Shown in pieces: positions 16,665 to 25,055 of a DNA stretch of 64,000 nt; the first letter of the stretch is position 1; each line of letters starts with the position of its first letter. The translations under genes were made by a program, and so were the position numbers. This DNA is from Paenibacillus sp. FSL H7-0331 (lineage in GTDB: Bacteria; Bacillota; Bacilli; Paenibacillales; NBRC-103111). The notes below the pieces were generated by a model. It did no database searches and had not been told where the DNA came from. It saw nothing but the letters and a program-made list of their open reading frames with translations. The stretch covers positions 62,001-126,000 of the forward strand of contig NZ_MRTH01000011.1 in the NCBI RefSeq assembly GCF_001956045.1. Direction: 5' to 3'.

Positions 16665-17786
16665 ATGCAAGACATCAGACAAAGTAAACGTATTTCTAGA
16701 ATTGTTGTTTCTGTATTTATTGCCATTGTCATTGTATATGTTGTGTACTTAATGCCGCTGCCGATGTTTATTTTCTCAGCCGGTACTGCCGAGGTCATTC
16801 ACCCTATGGTTCAAGCCAAAGAGACAGGCGATCCGGATAAGGGAGTTTTTATGCTTACAACAGTACGAGTATCGGATGCGACTATATTCAGTTATTTGAT
16901 GACGTTCGTTCGGCCTTATGATGAGCTGCGGATGAAGACGGAGCTGCTGCGCAAGGATGAGACCGAACAGGAGTATTCGCAGCGGCAGGAGGTCAACATG
17001 CTGTCCTCGCAGTCTAGTGCTCTGCAAGCTGCTTACCATAAGCTAGGTATTCCTTATAAAATTATGAATGATGGCGTAGTCGTCGTGCAGGTTTTCAAAA
17101 ATTATCCGGCTAACGAGGTGCTTCAGGCTGGAGATTACATTGTGAAGGTGGATGACACGCCTATTGAACAAAGTCAGGAGCTGCAAAAGCTGCTGCAAAG
17201 CAAAAAGGCTGGTGAAACTGTTGCGGTTTCTTACAAAAGGAAGCAAGTAACGAGAGTAGCCCAGATCAAGCTCGAGGCACTTCCAGCCGATGAGGGAGCT
17301 TCTGCCGCCAAGCCAGAGGAAAGACGTGCAGGGCTTGGTATTGTACCAGCAACTGTGCAAACCATCAAAACAGATGATGAGGCCAAGCAGGTCACAATAA
17401 AAGCTGGGGAAATCGGCGGGCCTTCCGCGGGATTTATGTTCTCAATGGAAATTATTAATCGTCTGCTGCCTGAGGATATCACGAAGGGGTATACCATTGC
17501 GGGTACAGGAACCATCAACGAAAAGGGGGCAGTAGGTGTGATCGGGGGCATTCAGCATAAAATTATTGCAGCCGATAAAGCTGGTGCTGATATCTTTTTT
17601 GCTCCCAAAGATGAAGTATCGGCAGCAACGGGAAATATTCCGAATTATTCGGATGCGGTTAAGCGGGCTGAGGAAATTCATTCACATATGAAGGTAATTC
17701 CTGTGGCTACGCTAGACGATGCGATGAATTATTTGAGCACCTTGCCTCCCAAAACAGCTGCATCCCAGCCGGCCAAAGCCAGCTAG
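16665..17786 (+). CDS. ylbL: Lon-like serine protease with PDZ domain (YlbL/SepM family)
   Basis: A 373-residue membrane-anchored protease. A single transmembrane helix spans about residues 13-35, a PDZ domain about 125-205, and the Lon (S16) proteolytic domain about 230-355. The catalytic dyad is visible: S254 in GGPSAGFMF and K299 in IQHKIIAADK. Orientation should place PDZ and protease domains outside the membrane. SepM relatives trim a competence pheromone in streptococci; the substrate here is not known. AGGGGGA lies 7 nt before the ATG at 16665. The usual ylbK gene is absent between ylbJ and ylbL. Confidence 0.92.
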   Translation: MQDIRQSKRISRIVVSVFIAIVIVYVVYLMPLPMFIFSAGTAEVIHPMVQAKETGDPDKGVFMLTTVRVSDATIFSYLMTFVRPYDELRMKTELLRKDETEQEYSQRQEVNMLSSQSSALQAAYHKLGIPYKIMNDGVVVVQVFKNYPANEVLQAGDYIVKVDDTPIEQSQELQKLLQSKKAGETVAVSYKRKQVTRVAQIKLEALPADEGASAAKPEERRAGLGIVPATVQTIKTDDEAKQVTIKAGEIGGPSAGFMFSMEIINRLLPEDITKGYTIAGTGTINEKGAVGVIGGIQHKIIAADKAGADIFFAPKDEVSAATGNIPNYSDAVKRAEEIHSHMKVIPVATLDDAMNYLSTLPPKTAASQPAKAS

Positions 17787-17800
17787 GACGATAGATTCAC

Positions 17801-19057
17801 TCATTCCGATTGACTTAATTGTACAGGCGGCTCATAATAGTCGCGAAACAGATCATGTTCGGTTGCAGCATCAAAACCAAGTGCATATACGGAGGTAGCT
17901 TGTACATCCATTTGTAAAAACGGATAGGCTTCTGAAGAAGCCGCATTCACATTCGTAATTATGGGTACCTTAGAGACATGCTTCATTCGTTTAAGCAGGT
18001 GCCTGCCTGCAGGGCTGAAGCCCAGCACGCGTAAGTAAGGTACACCTTGGCGAAGCACGGCGGGTGAAAGCTGTGCTTTTGTCTGATTCAGCAATATACG
18101 CAGCAGCATTCGCTGCAGCTTGGTTCGCGTATATCTTTTGGTTTTGAGCAGTCCGATAAGCTGCTCGACGATACGACCTGATCCTCCAGATAAGGATAGT
18201 TGGGGAAGAACATGTTTGATGCGATGCTCTAGCCCCTCAGTTACTTCATGAAGCTCTGCAAGCTGGTGGGTGCTATGATGCAGCAGTTGGAGAAGAAGCG
18301 GCTTTGCATAGTGTTCCCATTCGATAGGCGCCCGACCAACTGCCGTTTCACGCTGCAGCACCTTCATGGTACCTGATGGGACGAAGGGAACAAGCTCTTC
18401 AAGCGTACCTCGTTCAAACAGTATGCGACGAAGGGCTGTTGCACTTGCTATGGATTGATCTGTAATTTCAGTTTGATTGTAACCGGATTTTTGCCTTGTA
18501 ATAGTCAAAGGCTTAATGCTGCTGTTCAAGCGCTGAAGTGCGATCAAATAATGCAATCCGAGTGTGTTGTTGGGCTTCGCCAGCTCGGACGGGTCCACTC
18601 CAGGGAGATGACGGGCAATGGCTCTGCTGTAAGCGGCTGGGTAGGGAAGGCCTGTTTTTAATTCATCCTGAAGTGCCCTCTGAAATGCTTCTGGCTCATC
18701 ACACATTGCATCGGCGACAGCCTGCAGCCATTGAAGTTCGCCGCTCTCACTGCCGAAGCATAGGCTATCGACGATTCCAGTTGCATGTAGAGCAGACACG
18801 GCTCCGTAAGCGAACCATTCGGCAGGTTGCGTAGAATAAGCTATCGGAAGCTCCAGGACGAGATCAACGCCCATTCGAAGTGCCATTTCGGCCCTTGCCC
18901 ATTTGCCAACCATAGCAGGTTCGCCGCGCTGCAGAAATTGACCGCTCATGACAGCGATCGTACCATCGGCACCGGAGACTCTTTTGGATTCAAGAAAGTG
19001 ATATTCGTGTCCGTTATGTAAGGGATTGTACTCGACAATAAGACCTGTTGTTTTCAT
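17801..19057 (-). CDS. tmcAL: tRNA(Met) cytidine acetate ligase TmcAL (YlbM)
   Basis: A 418-residue nucleotidyltransferase-like enzyme that forms N4-acetylcytidine at the wobble position of elongator tRNA-Met using acetate and ATP. The N-terminal GLIVEYNPLHNGHEYHF segment has the HxGH motif (HNGH, residues 16-19), followed by VMSGQFLQRGEPA and FGSESGE, all conserved in the family. Length matches the family. It is transcribed away from yceD and its stop faces the ylbL stop 14 nt away. Confidence 0.93.
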   Translation of the reverse strand: MKTTGLIVEYNPLHNGHEYHFLESKRVSGADGTIAVMSGQFLQRGEPAMVGKWARAEMALRMGVDLVLELPIAYSTQPAEWFAYGAVSALHATGIVDSLCFGSESGELQWLQAVADAMCDEPEAFQRALQDELKTGLPYPAAYSRAIARHLPGVDPSELAKPNNTLGLHYLIALQRLNSSIKPLTITRQKSGYNQTEITDQSIASATALRRILFERGTLEELVPFVPSGTMKVLQRETAVGRAPIEWEHYAKPLLLQLLHHSTHQLAELHEVTEGLEHRIKHVLPQLSLSGGSGRIVEQLIGLLKTKRYTRTKLQRMLLRILLNQTKAQLSPAVLRQGVPYLRVLGFSPAGRHLLKRMKHVSKVPIITNVNAASSEAYPFLQMDVQATSVYALGFDAATEHDLFRDYYEPPVQLSQSE

Positions 19058-19105
19058 GTGAACGACTCCTTTAGAATTATTTTACTATAACACGTCCTGA
19101 AAATG

Positions 19106-19135
19106 TTGACAAAATGCAGGTATTATCGATATAAT
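19106..19135 (+). promoter_or_regulatory. SigA-type promoter for yceD-rpmF
   Basis: A perfect TTGACA at 19106-19111 and perfect TATAAT at 19130-19135 with an 18-nt spacer. Transcription would begin near 19142, before the GTG start at 19163. Confidence 0.85.
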
Positions 19136-19162
19136 AATCTTTGTTTGTTTGGGGTGATTATT

Positions 19163-19672
19163 GTGTTCATTCGTTTAAAAGAGTTGGCGCAGAAAGCCGA
19201 CGCGGTACATTTTGATGAAACTGTTGATCTGTCCGATGCTTTGAAGGAAAGCAATGATATACTCGATGCGAGTCCGCTCCATGTTAGCCTCAAGGCGCTG
19301 TATCAAGATGAGGTTGCTGAAGTGACGGGACAATTGAGTATTGACGTGGAACAGCCTTGCTCCCGCTGCTTGAATCCGGTAAAGCAAAAGCTGGTAATTC
19401 CTTTTCATGAAACGTTCGCCCGAGCTGCAGATGAATCGGAGTCTGATGACGAGGATGAGGAAACTCATTACGTTAAGGACGACAAGATAGAATTGCTGCC
19501 CTATTTGATCGAAAATGTAATGATGGCTTTACCGTATGTCCCTTTATGCGATGAAGAATGCCTTGGCTTGTGTCCTGTTTGTGGAGTGGATCGTAATGTA
19601 CAGGCTTGCAACTGCAACCGGACTAGTATCGACCCCAGACTTGCCGGGCTGGCTGATTTTTTCAAAGAATAA
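19163..19672 (+). CDS. yceD: YceD family (DUF177) protein
   Basis: A 169-residue protein of the DUF177 family that is almost always encoded next to rpmF, as here (48 nt apart). It contains a CSRCLNP motif and a Cys-rich C-terminal stretch (CDEECLGLCPVC, then CNC) suited to metal binding. Plant and bacterial members are linked to 23S rRNA accumulation. The start is GTG at 19163 with GGGGTG upstream; a longer frame starting at 19103 overlaps the promoter and is rejected. Confidence 0.88.
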   Translation: MFIRLKELAQKADAVHFDETVDLSDALKESNDILDASPLHVSLKALYQDEVAEVTGQLSIDVEQPCSRCLNPVKQKLVIPFHETFARAADESESDDEDEETHYVKDDKIELLPYLIENVMMALPYVPLCDEECLGLCPVCGVDRNVQACNCNRTSIDPRLAGLADFFKE

Positions 19673-19720
19673 GGTGAATTGTAACAACTTAGGTTGATTT
19701 CGTTGAAGGAGGTGGGGAAT

Positions 19721-19894
19721 ATGGCAGTACCACAAAGAAGAACGTCCAAAACTCGTCGCGATAAGCGCCGTACTCACTTTAAATTAGTAGTACCAGGCAT
19801 GGTTAAATGTGACAGTTGTGGTGAATTGAAATTGTCTCACCGCGTTTGCAAAGTTTGCGGTTCGTACAAGAGCAGAGAAGTTATCAAGCAATAG
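19721..19894 (+). CDS. rpmF: 50S ribosomal protein L32
   Basis: A 57-residue zinc-binding ribosomal protein beginning [17 protein letters not shown], with the two CxxC pairs CDSC and CKVC, so it is the zinc-containing form. GGAGGTGGGG lies a few bases before the ATG at 19721. Co-transcribed with yceD and followed by a strong terminator. Confidence 0.97.
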   Translation: MAVPQRRTSKTRRDKRRTHFKLVVPGMVKCDSCGELKLSHRVCKVCGSYKSREVIKQ

Positions 19895-19914
19895 TTCTCT
19901 AATCACAATGAAAA

Positions 19915-19951
19915 GATAGTACTTCATCCTTCGGTGAAGTGCTATTTTTTT
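19915..19951 (+). terminator. Intrinsic terminator after rpmF
   Basis: A 12-14-bp stem closing on a TTC loop (about 19916-19945) followed by TTTTTTT. Confidence 0.85.
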
Positions 19952-19987
19952 GCTCTTCCCTTTTCGTAAACAATCCATTATACTATC

Positions 19988-20008
19988 TCTTATTACTTGG
20001 TCATAAGA
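19988..20008. promoter_or_regulatory. Inverted repeat upstream of fapR, possible operator
   Basis: TCTTAT at 19988-19993 and ATAAGA at 20003-20008 form a perfect 6-bp inverted repeat with a 9-nt spacer, just behind a TATACT -10-like hexamer at 19979. It does not match the usual FapR box (TTAGTACC-type arms), so the link to autoregulation is a guess. Confidence 0.25.
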
Positions 20009-20049
20009 TCTAATGAGAATGAATGGTGTACATATCAAGCTAGGAAATC

Positions 20050-20682
20050 GTGGAAATTCAGATCATAGATAAGGCGGTGTTTGGTATCGAACGCCTTCCT
20101 AAACGTCAGCGTCAGCAGCAGTTGACCGGAGCAATTGAGGACAATCCTTTTATTACGGACGAAGAGCTAATGCGAGTTTTTCAGGTCAGTATCCAGACCA
20201 TTCGCTTGGATCGGTTGGAGCTTGGCATTCCGGAGCTGCGAGAGCGTATCAAGCTCATGGCAGAGCTTTCCTATGACCAGGTTCGGTCACTGCCGCTGCA
20301 TGAGGTCATTGGTGATGTGATCGATCTGCAGCTCGACAAAAGCGGCATATCGATGTTTGAAATTAAGGACGAGCATGTTTTTTCGAGAACGAAGATTGCC
20401 CGCGGGCATCATATTTTTTCTCAAGCCAATTCATTGGCTGTTGCCTTGATTAATGATCAGATTGCCTTGACTGCCGCAGCGGATATTCGTTTTGTGCGGC
20501 CTGTTAAGCTGGAGGAGAAGTGCATAGCCAAGGCTTATGTACGTTCAATCACCAAAGGTAAGGCTAAAGTTGAAGTGTTTACTTACGTTGGTGATGAGAT
20601 TGTGTTTCAAGGTAATTTTATTATTTATCATTCAACAAAGGATCGTTCAGAGGGAGGGGAGCCTGGTGCGGATAGCGATTGA
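20050..20682 (+). CDS. fapR: Transcription factor FapR
   Basis: A 210-residue repressor of fatty acid and phospholipid synthesis genes that releases DNA when it binds malonyl-CoA. The N-terminal winged helix-turn-helix includes ITDEELMRVF and VSIQTIRLDRLELGIPELRERI (about residues 35-75). The C-terminal hot-dog fold has EHVFSRTKIARGHHIFSQANSLAVALI, the ligand-binding surface. The GTG at 20050 is the first possible start after an in-frame stop at 20041; it adds about 15 residues compared with B. subtilis, so a GTG at 20080 is an alternative. It heads the lipid cluster and overlaps plsX by 17 nt. Confidence 0.94.
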   Translation: MEIQIIDKAVFGIERLPKRQRQQQLTGAIEDNPFITDEELMRVFQVSIQTIRLDRLELGIPELRERIKLMAELSYDQVRSLPLHEVIGDVIDLQLDKSGISMFEIKDEHVFSRTKIARGHHIFSQANSLAVALINDQIALTAAADIRFVRPVKLEEKCIAKAYVRSITKGKAKVEVFTYVGDEIVFQGNFIIYHSTKDRSEGGEPGADSD

Positions 20683-21667
20683 TGCAATGGGTGGAGACCA
20701 TGCCCCCGATGTAGTGGTGGCCGGGGCGCTGGAAGCGGTACGGGAATGGAAGGATACGACGGTCATATTGATCGGAGACAAGGCCCGGATTGAACCGCTT
20801 GTTCGTCAGGCTGGCGATCAACCAAGCAATTTGGAAATAGTTCATGCCTCTGAAGTGATCGAAGCTGATGACGAGCCAGTCAAGGCTGTTCGACGGAAGA
20901 AAGATGCCTCCATGGTTATAGCAGGTAGAATGGTGCAGGAGCGCACAGCGGATGCTATGATCTCGGCAGGTAACACAGGAGCTTTGATGACTACAGGTTT
21001 ATTGATTGTGGGTCGAATTGAGGGAATTGATCGTCCTGCCCTGACCTTGACGATTCCTTCGATGGATGGTAAAGGCATGGTAGCTCTTGATATGGGAGCC
21101 AATATGGATGCATCTCCAGAACAATTGGTTCAATATGCAATTATGGGTAGTATATATAGAAAAAAAGTTCATGGTGTTGTAAGTCCAAGGGTAGGTTTAT
21201 TGAATGTAGGTACTGAAGCACTCAAAGGTAATGAGCTGACAAAGGCTGCATTTCCACTGCTCAAGGAAGCACCGATTCATTTTGTCGGAAATGTGGAATC
21301 TCGTGATTTGCTATCAGGTCCTTGCGATGTGCTCGTATGTGACGGCTTTGCCGGCAACATTATGCTGAAGTCACTTGAGGGTGCAGCTGCAACGATCTTT
21401 ACAGCCTTGAAGACGGAGTTCACACGAAATTTGTTGACCAAGTTAGCCGCAGCTGTATTAAAGCCGGGTTTAACGAAATTCAGGCGTCAGCTCGACTATT
21501 CCGAGTATGGGGCTGCCCCGCTTCTTGGGATTAATGGAATGGTATTGAAAAGTCATGGCTCATCGAACGCTACGGCGATCAAAAATGCGATTCGTCAGGC
21601 TCGTATTTCGATCCAGAACGATGTGCTTGCAAGTATAAAAGCGGAAATAAGTAACGGAAATAAGTAA
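20666..21667 (+). CDS. plsX: Phosphate acyltransferase PlsX
   Basis: A 333-residue enzyme that converts acyl-ACP to acyl-phosphate, the substrate of PlsY. It begins VRIAIDAMGGDHAPDVVVAGALEA and contains SAGNTGALMTTGLLIVGRIEGIDRP and LVCDGFAGNIMLKSLEG, all conserved in PlsX. The true start is GTG at 20666, inside the last codons of fapR, with GAGGGAGGGG just upstream. The much longer frame beginning at 20537 is an artefact of overlap with fapR. Translationally coupled to fapR. Confidence 0.96.
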   Translation: MRIAIDAMGGDHAPDVVVAGALEAVREWKDTTVILIGDKARIEPLVRQAGDQPSNLEIVHASEVIEADDEPVKAVRRKKDASMVIAGRMVQERTADAMISAGNTGALMTTGLLIVGRIEGIDRPALTLTIPSMDGKGMVALDMGANMDASPEQLVQYAIMGSIYRKKVHGVVSPRVGLLNVGTEALKGNELTKAAFPLLKEAPIHFVGNVESRDLLSGPCDVLVCDGFAGNIMLKSLEGAAATIFTALKTEFTRNLLTKLAAAVLKPGLTKFRRQLDYSEYGAAPLLGINGMVLKSHGSSNATAIKNAIRQARISIQNDVLASIKAEISNGNK

Positions 21668-21689
21668 ACGGAAGAGAGTTGTTACTATT

Positions 21690-22676
21690 ATGAGCTTACG
21701 ACCGGTTGGCATCATTGGGTCTGGTAAATATGTGCCTGATCGTGTTTTGACGAATCAAGAATTGGAGCATATGGTCGAGACCAATGATGAATGGATCGTA
21801 TCCAGAACGGGTATTCGTGAACGAAGAATCGTGAGTCCCGAACAGGCTTCTTCCGATTTGGCCTACGAAGCGTCCCTCAGGGCGCTGGAAATGGCGGGAA
21901 TCAGTGCGGAACAACTGGACTTAATTGTAGTAGCAACGATAACGCCAGATATGGCATTTCCATCCACAGCCTGTATTTTACAAAACAAGCTCAGTGCGAA
22001 GAAAGCTGCTGCGTATGATCTGTCAGCTGCATGCTCAGGCTTTATATATGGATTGGCGAACGCTTCTAATTTTATTGCCACAGGCATGTATCAATACGCC
22101 TTGGTTGTGGGTGCAGAATGTTTATCCAAAATTACGGATTACACCGATCGCAATACATGCATATTGTTTGGGGATGGCGCAGGAGCCGTAGTCATCGGTG
22201 TGGTACCGGAAGGACGCGGCTTCAAGTCCTTTGAGCTGGGTGCTGATGGATCCGGAGGAGAACTGTTGAAAGTAGCTGGTGGTGGTTCACGCTGCCCTTC
22301 CTCCACACAAAGTATTGAGGCTAAACAGCATTTTATATATATGGCTGGAAGTGAAGTGTTTAAATTTGCTGTGCGCATTATGGGTAACGCTGCCGAGGAA
22401 GCACTGCGTAAAGCAGGCATGCAGAAAAGTGATATTGATCTGCTCGTACCCCACCAAGCGAATATACGGATTGTTCAGTCAGCGTTGAACCGACTTGAGC
22501 TTAGTGAGGATAAATGTATGATCAATCTTCACAAGTATGGTAACGTATCTGCAGCGTCCATCCCAATCGCATTAGCTGAAGCCGTTGAACAAGGAAGATT
22601 AAACGAAGGCGATTGCCTGGTTATGGTCGGCTTTGGTGGCGGTTTGACTTGGGGAGCTTCTGTAGTCATTTGGTAA
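21690..22676 (+). CDS. fabH: 3-oxoacyl-ACP synthase III FabH
   Basis: A 328-residue condensing enzyme that starts each fatty acid chain by joining an acyl-CoA primer to malonyl-ACP. The catalytic triad is C115 (AACSGF), H255 (PHQANIRI) and N285 (GNVSAAS). In Paenibacillus-like organisms the enzyme normally takes branched primers, which would give iso and anteiso lipids, though primer choice is not visible in the sequence. It sits 22 nt behind plsX in the fap cluster, unlike B. subtilis where fabH genes lie elsewhere. Confidence 0.96.
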   Translation: MSLRPVGIIGSGKYVPDRVLTNQELEHMVETNDEWIVSRTGIRERRIVSPEQASSDLAYEASLRALEMAGISAEQLDLIVVATITPDMAFPSTACILQNKLSAKKAAAYDLSAACSGFIYGLANASNFIATGMYQYALVVGAECLSKITDYTDRNTCILFGDGAGAVVIGVVPEGRGFKSFELGADGSGGELLKVAGGGSRCPSSTQSIEAKQHFIYMAGSEVFKFAVRIMGNAAEEALRKAGMQKSDIDLLVPHQANIRIVQSALNRLELSEDKCMINLHKYGNVSAASIPIALAEAVEQGRLNEGDCLVMVGFGGGLTWGASVVIW

Positions 22677-22730
22677 GCTCCGTTTCACAAAAACCAGTAT
22701 ACATGTACTCGGTTTATACTTGCGAATTCT

Positions 22731-22783
22731 GTTTTCTATGAAAACTCAGTGAATACTTAAGAGGTCAGTTTTCTACGAAAACT
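22731..22783. repeat. Tandem palindromic motifs in the fabD leader
   Basis: Two copies of AGTTTTC-3 nt-GAAAACT-like palindromes: 22731-22746 (one arm base differs) and 22767-22783 (perfect 7-bp arms). The centres are about 37 nt apart. A relaxed third copy, AGTTTTC...GAGAACT at 23779-23797, stands before fabG, and the sequence after it also matches the fabD leader into the ribosome binding site. Confidence 0.7.
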
Positions 22784-22800
22784 TTAAGGAGAATTGAATT

Positions 22801-23724
22801 ATGGGTAAGATCGCATTTGTTTTCCCGGGACAGGGTGCTCAGGCTGTTGGAATGGGCCGGGATATTTTTGAAACAGAAGAGGCTGCTGCGCGTATATTTA
22901 AAAGTGCGGATGCAGCTTTAGGGTATTCCCTGTCTTCGATCATTTTCGAAGGACCCGAAGCCGAATTGAAATTAACCTATAACACACAACCAGCATTGCT
23001 GACTACGAGTATCGCCTATCTGGAGGTTTTCAAGGCCAAGGGCCTCCAGCCGGACTTTGTAGCCGGGCACAGCCTGGGCGAATATTCAGCGCTTGTTGCT
23101 GCAGGAGTACTTAGTTTTGAGGATGCCGTGCGTACGGTTCGTGCGCGTGGTGAATTCATGGAAGAAGCTGTACCCAGTGGACAAGGTGCTATGGCGGCGG
23201 TTCTTGGAGCAGAGCGTGATGCATTGCTTCAATTGTGTCAAACCATCACTAATGAGATTGACGTTGTGGAACTGGCTAACTTGAATTGTCCTGGACAAAT
23301 CGTGGTGTCAGGTAGTGTTGCCGGGGTACAGGCACTTGTGGAACGAGGTAAAGAAATCGGCGCCAAACGTGTCATTCCTCTGGAAGTCAGTGGGCCTTTC
23401 CATTCCTCACTGATGAAGCCGGCATCAGAGCGGCTGTCAGCCGTATTGACAGCTGTTTCCATGCAAAACGCAAGTGTACCCGTCGTTGCCAATGTGACTG
23501 CGCTTCCTGTTACGGAGCCGAGTGAGATCCGCGCCTTGTTGGTTGATCAGGTTCACTCTTCTGTACTTTGGGAAGACTCGGTAATATGGCTCATTGAACA
23601 AGGAGTCGATACCTTTGTTGAAATAGGCTCAGGTACTGTGTTGGCTGGCTTGATCAAGAAAATCGACCGGTCGGTAAAAGTCATCGGTATCAATAGCAAA
23701 AATGCGATTGAGCAGCTTCAATAA
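22801..23724 (+). CDS. fabD: Malonyl-CoA:ACP transacylase FabD
   Basis: A 307-residue acyltransferase that moves malonyl from CoA to ACP for chain elongation. FPGQGAQAVGMG at the N-terminus and GHSLGE with nucleophile S91 are diagnostic; GPFHSSLM carries the partner histidine. TTAAGGAGA lies about 6-10 nt before the ATG at 22801. It follows fabH after 124 nt, a gap that holds two palindromic motifs. Confidence 0.96.
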   Translation: MGKIAFVFPGQGAQAVGMGRDIFETEEAAARIFKSADAALGYSLSSIIFEGPEAELKLTYNTQPALLTTSIAYLEVFKAKGLQPDFVAGHSLGEYSALVAAGVLSFEDAVRTVRARGEFMEEAVPSGQGAMAAVLGAERDALLQLCQTITNEIDVVELANLNCPGQIVVSGSVAGVQALVERGKEIGAKRVIPLEVSGPFHSSLMKPASERLSAVLTAVSMQNASVPVVANVTALPVTEPSEIRALLVDQVHSSVLWEDSVIWLIEQGVDTFVEIGSGTVLAGLIKKIDRSVKVIGINSKNAIEQLQ

Positions 23725-23778
23725 CTTATGCCAACGCAGCAGCTATTACTAGAAGCTTAGTTTCATGCTTATCAAGTA

Positions 23779-23797
23779 AGTTTTCCTACAGAGAACT
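23779..23797. repeat. Palindromic motif in the fabG leader, homologous to the fabD leader
   Basis: AGTTTTC at 23779-23785 and GAGAACT at 23791-23797. The following CTTTTAGGAGA aligns with CTTTAAGGAGA of the fabD leader, suggesting that a leader segment including the ribosome binding site was duplicated. Confidence 0.6.
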
Positions 23798-23818
23798 TTT
23801 AGGAGAGGAATTACAATC

Positions 23819-24559
23819 ATGCTAACAGGTAAAACGGCACTCGTAACCGGGGCATCACGTGGTATTGGCCGAGCGATTGCCTTGTCTCTGGCAGAGGCAG
23901 GGGCTGACGTTGCAGTTAATTATGCTGGAAGTGAAGCGTCTGCAGCTGAGGTTGTCAGCTTGATTGAAGCCATGGGACGCAAAGCGTTTAAGGTCAAAGC
24001 CGACGTGAGCTCAGCTCAAGAGGTGGACGACATGTTCAAGCAGGTACTGGGAACGTTTGGTCAGCTTGACATTTTGGTTAATAATGCAGGAATCACTAGA
24101 GATAACTTGATTATGCGTATGAAGGAAGATGAGTTCGATCAGGTGATTGCAATCAACTTGAAAGGCGTGTTCAACTGTATCAAAGCAGCCACACGCCCGA
24201 TGATGAAGCAGCGTTCAGGTCGTATCATCAACATTTCATCCGTGGTTGGTGTGCTTGGCAATCCCGGTCAGATCAATTATGTTGCCGCCAAGGCGGGCGT
24301 AATCGGCATGACCAAAGCCAGTGCGAAGGAGCTGTCATCCCGTGGTATTACCGTCAACGCGGTAGCACCCGGTTTTATTGAGACGGACATGACCGATAAG
24401 CTCTCGGAGGATACGGTTGCAGGGCTGCTGCAGCAGATCCCTTTGGCCCGTCTTGGGAAACCGGACGATATAGCCAAAGCAGTTCGTTTTCTGGCCTCTG
24501 ACGATGCTTCCTACATGACAGGCCAGACCATTCATATTGATGGCGGCATGTATATGTAG
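23819..24559 (+). CDS. fabG: 3-oxoacyl-ACP reductase FabG
   Basis: A 246-residue short-chain dehydrogenase that uses NADPH for the first reduction in each elongation round. It has the cofactor motif TGASRGIG at residues 10-17, NNAG at 88-91 and the catalytic S141, Y154 and K158. TTTTAGGAGAGG precedes the ATG at 23819. Lies in the order fabD-fabG-acpP usual for bacteria. Confidence 0.96.
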   Translation: MLTGKTALVTGASRGIGRAIALSLAEAGADVAVNYAGSEASAAEVVSLIEAMGRKAFKVKADVSSAQEVDDMFKQVLGTFGQLDILVNNAGITRDNLIMRMKEDEFDQVIAINLKGVFNCIKAATRPMMKQRSGRIINISSVVGVLGNPGQINYVAAKAGVIGMTKASAKELSSRGITVNAVAPGFIETDMTDKLSEDTVAGLLQQIPLARLGKPDDIAKAVRFLASDDASYMTGQTIHIDGGMYM

Positions 24560-24655
24560 GCTTGGCTTATAAAGTGCAGAGACAGTTAAAAAGCGAGGAT
24601 TTGGTTTTTTTAGGTGGAGCTTGCGCTAGCTATGGCAATTTGTCCATAAGTCCAG

Positions 24656-24661
24656 TATAAT
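24656..24661 (+). promoter_or_regulatory. -10 element before acpP
   Basis: A perfect TATAAT 22 nt before the acpP start, in a 123-nt gap after fabG. The -35 is poor. It may give acpP a separate promoter, in line with the high demand for ACP. Confidence 0.35.
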
Positions 24662-24682
24662 ACCATGGAGGAGGTGAACCGG

Positions 24683-24916
24683 ATGTCCGATGTTTTGGAA
24701 CGCGTAAAACGTATCGTCATCGATCGTCTTGGTGTTGAAGAGGCCGAAGTTACCCTCGAAGCATCTTTTAAAGATGATTTAGGCGCTGATTCTTTAGATG
24801 TCGTAGAATTAGTTATGGAGCTTGAAGATGAATTCGATTTGGAGATTTCTGACGAAGATGCAGAAACAATTACTACGGTAGGTCAAGTAGTTGAGTACAT
24901 AAAATCTCATACTTAA
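24683..24916 (+). CDS. acpP: Acyl carrier protein
   Basis: A 77-residue acidic four-helix protein that carries growing acyl chains. The phosphopantetheine attachment site is S37 in [22 protein letters not shown] lies about 7 nt before the ATG at 24683, which rules out the in-frame ATG at 24665. A hairpin follows the gene. Confidence 0.97.
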   Translation: MSDVLERVKRIVIDRLGVEEAEVTLEASFKDDLGADSLDVVELVMELEDEFDLEISDEDAETITTVGQVVEYIKSHT

Positions 24917-24923
24917 TTGACTG

Positions 24924-24954
24924 TAAGTCCCGTTTAATTATTTGGCGGGACTTA
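24924..24954 (+). terminator. Hairpin after acpP, weak terminator
   Basis: A perfect 9-bp stem, 24924-24932 with 24946-24954, with a 13-nt loop. The following sequence (TCTCCTTTC) is only partly T-rich, so termination may be partial. Confidence 0.5.
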
Positions 24955-24993
24955 TCTCCTTTCAAGCCGCTCATTGAAACGGCGGATGTATAC

Positions 24994-25021
24994 TTGACAA
25001 GAATATGACTTATCATACATA
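24994..25021 (+). promoter_or_regulatory. Candidate promoter for fabF-rnc
   Basis: A perfect TTGACA at 24994-24999 and TACATA at 25016-25021, spacer 16 nt, 35 nt before the fabF start. Confidence 0.45.
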
Positions 25022-25055
25022 ACGATATTGTTATTTTAGATAGAGGTGGGTTACA

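Noticed and set aside
20537..20665. N-terminal extension of PlsX inside fapR
   Set aside because: The extension reads the fapR 3' end in another frame and lacks similarity to PlsX; GTG 20666 has the ribosome binding site.
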